Part shown: positions 60,017-64,000 of the stretch, piece after piece | Layout of the letters: the number at the start of each line of letters is the position of its first letter | How positions within the stretch are numbered: the stretch's first letter is position 1 | Origin: Methylotenera_A sp046598525 | GTDB lineage: Bacteria > Pseudomonadota > Gammaproteobacteria > Burkholderiales > Methylophilaceae | Length of the DNA: 64,000 bases | Direction of reading: 5' to 3' | NCBI GenBank assembly: GCA_046598525.1 | Contig: JBKJIJ010000013.1 | Coordinates: forward strand, 91,590-155,589 | Program-made: the position numbers and the translations under genes | Notes under the pieces: model-generated | Database searches by the model: none | The model's input: the letters and a program-made list of their open reading frames with translations, nothing else | What the model was told of the DNA's origin: nothing

Positions 60017-60091
60017 GTTTGTAGTCGTTAGTTAAAAAATTCAGACTTGCCAGCACTCGAAACTAACGACTAACGACTGTCGACTACAAAC
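60017..60091. repeat. Inverted repeat between dcd and the amino-acid decarboxylase gene
   Basis: GTTTGTAGTCGTTAGTT (from 60017) faces AACTAACGACTAACGACTGT and CGACTACAAAC (ending 60091). The right arm has an extra copy of the TAACGACT unit. It has no sequence kinship with the GTCATTC families. It fills the gap just upstream of the next gene's ribosome site, so it would form a stable leader hairpin if transcribed through. Confidence 0.75.
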
Positions 60092-60105
60092 CAAGGATTA
60101 AATTA

Positions 60106-62352
60106 ATGAAATTCCGCTTTCCCGTTGTTATTATCGATGAAGATTTTCGCTCTGAAAATTCCTCAGGTTTAGGTATTCGCGTACTGGCCAAAGCCATTGA
60201 GGCCGAAGGCTTTGAAGTGCTTGGCGTTACCAGTTATGGCGATTTAACCTCGTTTGCACAGCAACAAAGCCGCGCTTCAGCCTTTATTTTATCGATTGAT
60301 GATAATGAGTTTATTGAAGGCAACCAAGAGGCGTTAGAAAATTTACGCAAGTTTGTGGATGAAATTCGTTACCGTAATGAAGAAATTCCCATTTTCTTGC
60401 ATGGCGAAACACGTACTTCGCGCCATATTCCAAACGAAATTTTACGCGAACTTAACGGCTTTATTCACATGTATGAAGATACGCCAGAATTTGTGGCGCG
60501 CTATATTCTGCGCGAAGCACGTACCTATTTAGATAGCCTTGCGCCACCATTTTTTAAAGCATTAACAGAGTACGCGGCTGATGGCTCATATTCATGGCAC
60601 TGCCCTGGCCACTCTGGCGGTGTAGCGTTTTTAAAATCGCCTGTTGGTCAGATGTTTCACCAATTTTTTGGTGAAAATATGTTGCGTGCAGACGTATGTA
60701 ATGCCGTAGATGAACTTGGTCAGCTTTTAGACCACACAGGCCCAGTAGCCGCGTCTGAGCGCAATGCGGCACGTATTTACAACTGCGACCATTTGTATTT
60801 TGTCACCAACGGTACTTCAACATCTAACAAAATGGTGTGGAACAGCACAGTCGCACCGGGTGACGTGGTAGTGGTTGACCGCAACTGCCATAAATCGATA
60901 TTGCACGCCATTATTATGACAGGCGCTGTGCCCGTATTTTTAATGCCAACGCGTAACCATTTTGGCATTATCGGGCCGATTCCAAAAAGTGAATTTGAGT
61001 GGGAAAACATTCAAAAGAAAATTGATCGCAACCCGTTTATTTTAGACAAAACGGCTAAACCGCGCGTATTGACTATCACACAATCTACCTATGACGGCGT
61101 GCTTTATAACGTTGAAGAAATCAAAGATATGTTGGATGGCAAAATTGATACGCTGCATTTTGATGAAGCTTGGTTGCCACATGCCACTTTCCACGATTTT
61201 TACGGTGATTATCACGCGATTGGCGAAGGCCGTCCGCGTTGTAAAGAAAGCATGGTGTTTTCTACTCAATCTACGCATAAATTATTGGCAGGCTTATCGC
61301 AAGCCAGCCAAATTTTGGTGCAAGATGCTGAAAACAATAAGCTTGACCGCGACATTTTTAATGAAGCCTACTTGATGCATACCTCTACCAGCCCGCAATA
61401 TTCGATTGTGGCCAGTATTGATGTGGCGGCAGCCATGATGGAAGCGCCGGGTGGCAAGGCTTTAGTTGAAGAAAGCTTAATGGAAGCGCTAGATTTCCGC
61501 CGTGCCATGCGCAAAGTGGATGAAGAATGGGGTGCAGACTGGTGGTTTAAGGTTTGGGGCCCAGATGATTTAAGTGAAGAAGGCTTGGAAGAGCGCGACG
61601 CTTGGATGCTGAAAGCAAATGATGCTTGGCATGATTTCGGCAATTTAGCCGAAGGTTTTAATATGCTCGATCCAATCAAAGCCACCATCATTACACCGGG
61701 CTTGGATATTAAAGGCACTTTCTCTGAGAAATTTGGTATTCCTGCCGCTATTGTGACCAAATATTTAGCTGAACATGGCGTTATTGTTGAAAAAACCGGT
61801 TTGTATTCATTCTTTATTATGTTCACCATTGGCATTACCAAAGGCCGCTGGAACACCATGGTAGCCGCTTTGCAGCAATTTAAAGATGACTATGACAAGA
61901 ACCAGCCTTTGTGGAAAGTGTTGCCAGAGTTTGTACAAAAACAACCACGCTATGAAAAAGTGGGCTTGCGTGATTTGTGCGAAAAAATTCATGCCGTTTA
62001 CAAAGCCAATGATGTGGCCAAATTAACCACTGAAATGTATTTATCTGACATGGTGCCTGCCATGAAACCAACCGATGCGTTTGCAAAAATGGCGCACCGT
62101 AAAATGGATCGTGTGCCGATTGATGATCTTGAAGGCCGCATCACAGCCGTGCTTTTAACGCCCTACCCACCTGGTATTCCATTGCTAATCCCAGGTGAGC
62201 GTTTCAATAAAATCATTGTAAATTACTTAAAATTTGCGCGTGAATTTAACGAAAAATTCCCTGGTTTTGAAGCGGATAATCACGGTTTAGTAAAAGAAAT
62301 AGTGGATGGAAAAGCGGTGTATTTTGTGGATTGCGTAACACAAAATTCATAA
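60106..62352 (+). CDS. Orn/Lys/Arg decarboxylase (PLP-dependent, fold type I)
   Basis: 748 residues. An N-terminal response-regulator-like wing domain (about 1-130), a PLP-binding core with the Schiff-base Lys K392 in STQSTHKLLAG, HFDEAWLPHA upstream of it, SWHCPGHSGG near the start of the core, and a C-terminal domain ending GLVKEIVDGKAVYFVDCV. This is the AdiA/LdcC/SpeC class. Betaproteobacteria use one such enzyme for polyamine synthesis. Substrate choice (arginine, lysine or ornithine) cannot be settled by eye. An AAGGATT ribosome site precedes the ATG. Confidence 0.92.
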   Translation: MKFRFPVVIIDEDFRSENSSGLGIRVLAKAIEAEGFEVLGVTSYGDLTSFAQQQSRASAFILSIDDNEFIEGNQEALENLRKFVDEIRYRNEEIPIFLHGETRTSRHIPNEILRELNGFIHMYEDTPEFVARYILREARTYLDSLAPPFFKALTEYAADGSYSWHCPGHSGGVAFLKSPVGQMFHQFFGENMLRADVCNAVDELGQLLDHTGPVAASERNAARIYNCDHLYFVTNGTSTSNKMVWNSTVAPGDVVVVDRNCHKSILHAIIMTGAVPVFLMPTRNHFGIIGPIPKSEFEWENIQKKIDRNPFILDKTAKPRVLTITQSTYDGVLYNVEEIKDMLDGKIDTLHFDEAWLPHATFHDFYGDYHAIGEGRPRCKESMVFSTQSTHKLLAGLSQASQILVQDAENNKLDRDIFNEAYLMHTSTSPQYSIVASIDVAAAMMEAPGGKALVEESLMEALDFRRAMRKVDEEWGADWWFKVWGPDDLSEEGLEERDAWMLKANDAWHDFGNLAEGFNMLDPIKATIITPGLDIKGTFSEKFGIPAAIVTKYLAEHGVIVEKTGLYSFFIMFTIGITKGRWNTMVAALQQFKDDYDKNQPLWKVLPEFVQKQPRYEKVGLRDLCEKIHAVYKANDVAKLTTEMYLSDMVPAMKPTDAFAKMAHRKMDRVPIDDLEGRITAVLLTPYPPGIPLLIPGERFNKIIVNYLKFAREFNEKFPGFEADNHGLVKEIVDGKAVYFVDCVTQNS

Positions 62353-62477
62353 CATAAACTTAGTTAAGTGATTGTAAAGAATAGTAAATTTGGCATAGCC
62401 CACGCGAGCTATTTGTACCTGGTCAACAATTAGTTAAAGTACGTCTACCTTAGACTTACTTATGATTAGGATACAAA

Positions 62478-63146
62478 ATGTTAAAAAAATCTTTATTAGT
62501 TGCAGCACTATTATCAGCATCTGTTTTATCAGCTACGGCTCAAGCTAGCACTGTTGGTTTAAGCTATGCTGGCGCCAATACAATGGTTGCTACAAACGTT
62601 TCAATTAGCGGCAGTACAAGTACTTATTGGATGGGTAGCAGCAATCTTAACGTTTCAGATGCTGCTAGTACGCTTATCGGCTTTTGTGTGGATCCACTTC
62701 AACCAGCTGTTAGCACTGTAAATGCTTACGATAAAAGCGCTTTAGATGCGACTGACTTTTTCAGTGGTAGCGGTGCAACCCGTTTTGTTAATGCGCAAAA
62801 ACTGTATGACAATGCTTATGCTACTTTATCAAGTGCAGAACAAACGGCTGGCTTTCGTTTAGCTTTATGGGAAATTTTCCATGATGACCTTAGCACCTCT
62901 ACCGGCATTATTAAAGCAGTAAGCGGCTCTAGCGCCGGCATGGTAGCTGCTGCCAGTACATACTTAAGTTCTTTAAGTGGCTGGAATACGACAGGTGCAT
63001 ATAGCCTGACTTTTTATAATAACGCCACTAAACAAGATTTCTTAGTTGCTTCACCTTCAGCTGTACCAGTACCGGCCGCATTGCCTTTACTAGCTTCAGG
63101 CTTATTGGGTTTTGGTGTAATGCGCCGTCGCAACAAAACTAAATAA
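62478..63146 (+). CDS. PEP-CTERM sorting-domain exported protein
   Basis: 222 residues. A signal peptide ends near ATAQAS. The mature part is Ser/Ala/Thr-rich with a segment FRLALWEIFHDD seen in this exported family. The C-terminus has the sorting signal VPVPAALPLLASGLLGFG then MRRRNK: a VPxPA variant of the PEP box, a hydrophobic helix and a basic end. Such proteins are cut and anchored by exosortase (EpsH/XrtA) in organisms making exopolysaccharide. No exosortase gene is in this window. A TTAGGATA ribosome site precedes the ATG. Confidence 0.92.
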   Translation: MLKKSLLVAALLSASVLSATAQASTVGLSYAGANTMVATNVSISGSTSTYWMGSSNLNVSDAASTLIGFCVDPLQPAVSTVNAYDKSALDATDFFSGSGATRFVNAQKLYDNAYATLSSAEQTAGFRLALWEIFHDDLSTSTGIIKAVSGSSAGMVAAASTYLSSLSGWNTTGAYSLTFYNNATKQDFLVASPSAVPVPAALPLLASGLLGFGVMRRRNKTK

Positions 63147-63168
63147 TCAATCGTTTTAATCAAAAAAA

Positions 63169-63193
63169 ATAGCGCTCTTTTGAGCGCTATTTT
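63169..63193. terminator. Bidirectional terminator between the PEP-CTERM gene and folA
   Basis: AATAGCGCTC and GAGCGCTATT form a stem preceded by an A-run and followed by TTTC, between convergent genes. Confidence 0.88.
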
Positions 63194-63219
63194 CAATTTA
63201 GCTACTGCATAAAAATCAT

Positions 63220-63708
63220 TTAGGCCGAAAGATAACTAACATAGCTATATTGCAAGCCACTCTCTGAGATATGTTTTTCACGTGCTTGTTCTTGCCATTG
63301 CGTTAAATCGACTTTTTCAAAATAGGCGTCACCATTAAAATCGGCATGTACTTCGGTAATATAAAGCTTGTTGGCTAATTGAATTCCTTCTTTATATAAC
63401 TCTGCTCCGCCAATTAAAAATGGCTCAACATCACCTTCACACAGCGTTAATGCGGCTTGCAGATTATGTGCAATCAACGCGCCTTCTACTTGGTAATTTT
63501 TATTGCGTGTCACAATTACGGTTGTTCTATTTGGCAATAAGCGACCTAGCGATTCGTAGGTTTTACGCCCCATAATAATATGATGGCCGGTGGTGAGTGC
63601 GCGAAAGCGTTTTAAATCCTCTGGCAGATGCCAAGGCAAGGTGTTGTTAACACCAATAACATTGTGATTTGCAACAGCGACAATAAGAGATAAATTTTTC
63701 ATTAGCAT
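63220..63708 (-). CDS. folA: Dihydrofolate reductase
   Basis: 162 residues. It reduces dihydrofolate to tetrahydrofolate with NADPH. The N-terminal LIVAVANHNVIGVNNTLPWHLPEDLKRF is given here as LIVAVANHNVIG, followed by the LPWHLPEDL motif with the catalytic Asp/Glu position. GRKTYESLGRLLPNRTTVIV and FLIGGAELY are conserved. It starts ATG-x-ATG (63708 or 63702) without a visible ribosome site. Its start lies between the xoxF terminator and the gene. Confidence 0.95.
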   Translation of the reverse strand: MLMKNLSLIVAVANHNVIGVNNTLPWHLPEDLKRFRALTTGHHIIMGRKTYESLGRLLPNRTTVIVTRNKNYQVEGALIAHNLQAALTLCEGDVEPFLIGGAELYKEGIQLANKLYITEVHADFNGDAYFEKVDLTQWQEQAREKHISESGLQYSYVSYLSA

Positions 63709-63810
63709 ATTATACGTGGTTGTTTATTTGCGAAGGCAAGATAAAAGCTTGTGTGCAACACAAACCGTTTTATCAAAAAAATCTATCAATAAAATCTGTA
63801 CCCTCAAATA

Positions 63811-63845
63811 CAAAAACACCCCACATTTCTGTGAGGTGTTTTATT
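63811..63845 (-). terminator. Intrinsic terminator of xoxF
   Basis: On the minus strand AAACACCTCACA pairs with TGTGGGGTGTTT, one mismatch, followed by TTTG, about 45 bases after the xoxF stop codon. Confidence 0.85.
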
Positions 63846-63888
63846 GGTTAAATTAACCAGTAACTAACTACAATTTAAAGTGACTAAA

Positions 63889-64000
63889 TTATAGTGAGAA
63901 TACTGTTAATGCACCGCCGCCAGGAGCCGCGTTGTATTTTGTTAATTCTTTGTAACCACCAGCTGCACCTAGTGCATCTGTGTCGTTAGTTAAACCAAGG
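63889..64000 (-). CDS. xoxF: PQQ-dependent methanol dehydrogenase, C-terminus (XoxF-like), cut by window edge
   Basis: Only the last 37 codons lie in the window. Minus-strand translation gives LGLTNDTDALGAAGGYKELT and then KYNAAPGGGALTVFSL before a TAA stop. The GL-x-NDT-D-LGA-x-G-YK-L segment followed by GG-LTVF is the conserved C-terminus of XoxF/MxaF methanol dehydrogenases, periplasmic enzymes that oxidise methanol to formaldehyde. The lanthanide (XoxF) class is favoured by resemblance of this tail to Methylophilaceae XoxF, but the metal-site residues are outside the window. A terminator follows. Confidence 0.85.
   Translation of the reverse strand, partial: LGLTNDTDALGAAGGYKELTKYNAAPGGGALTVFSL

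Noticed and set aside
61368..61859. A 163-codon frame antisense to the Orn/Lys/Arg decarboxylase gene
   Set aside because: No ribosome site or domain, and the sense gene is fully conserved through this stretch.

Overview
The window reads as a chromosomal segment of a methylotrophic betaproteobacterium of the family Methylophilaceae, most likely Methylotenera or a close relative. This is inference from three things. A lanthanide-type methanol dehydrogenase (XoxF-like) C-terminus runs off the right edge. There is a divergent pgl / gnd-zwf locus with the short NAD-type 6-phosphogluconate dehydrogenase used in the dissimilatory RuMP cycle. The betaproteobacterial block tyrA-aroA-cmk-rpsA-ihfB-lapB-pyrF is present. 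Base composition is moderately AT-rich and coding density is high. I see no rRNA, tRNA, CRISPR array, transposase or prophage.

Layout. 1-8630: mltF (5'-truncated), then on the minus strand serS, rarA, a TPR/outer-membrane barrel gene, lolA and ftsK. 8783-11930: dps, trxB, an Smr-domain gene and an unrecognised secreted protein. 11940-15457: a repeat-rich patch in which two neighbouring minus-strand genes (a DUF1348 gene and an ABC exporter) are each followed by a second copy of their own 3' end. 15458-18125: ispF, ispD and amtB, with a clear sigma54/NtrC-type control region upstream of amtB. 18126-24424: a conserved-looking unknown, DUF3301, a Fur-boxed TonB-dependent siderophore receptor, hslO, a SpoU methyltransferase and aqpZ. 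24706-29154: rsuA-like, a DUF2778/Tlde1-like enzyme with an overlapping small membrane protein (candidate effector-immunity pair), rhlE, yaiI-like and blc-like. 29251-35682: BON/EF-hand protein, CHASE3 histidine kinase, two DUF1328 micro-proteins, DUF883, a YqjE/holin-like protein, two response regulators, a membrane-anchored unknown, hemerythrin and a DoxX-like protein; this looks like a stress/envelope module. 35928-42460: TraB/GumN, DUF4124, YgiQ radical SAM, an HMA-MauE fusion, aat and bpt. 42546-50948: tyrA, aroA, DUF2061, cmk, rpsA (with only five S1 domains), ihfB, lapB, pyrF and a ComEA-like protein with a histone-H1-like tail. 51064-64000: glycine-zipper protein, metG (carrying two in-frame palindromic-repeat insertions), apbC, CSD-DUF1294, pgl, gnd, zwf, dcd, an Orn/Lys/Arg decarboxylase, a PEP-CTERM protein, folA and the xoxF tail.

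How it fits together. zwf, pgl and gnd form the oxidative branch that burns RuMP-cycle hexose phosphate to CO2 with NAD(P)H. xoxF supplies formaldehyde from methanol. amtB is set up for nitrogen-limited activation. aat and bpt form the bacterial N-degron transferase pair. Intergenic spaces carry many copies of a bipartite inverted-repeat family whose arms begin GTCATTC and end GAATGAC. The most notable points are the two tail stubs at 11978-13206, the repeat-derived peptides in MetG, the loss of the sixth S1 domain, the sigma54/NtrC region of amtB, and the Tlde1-like pair.
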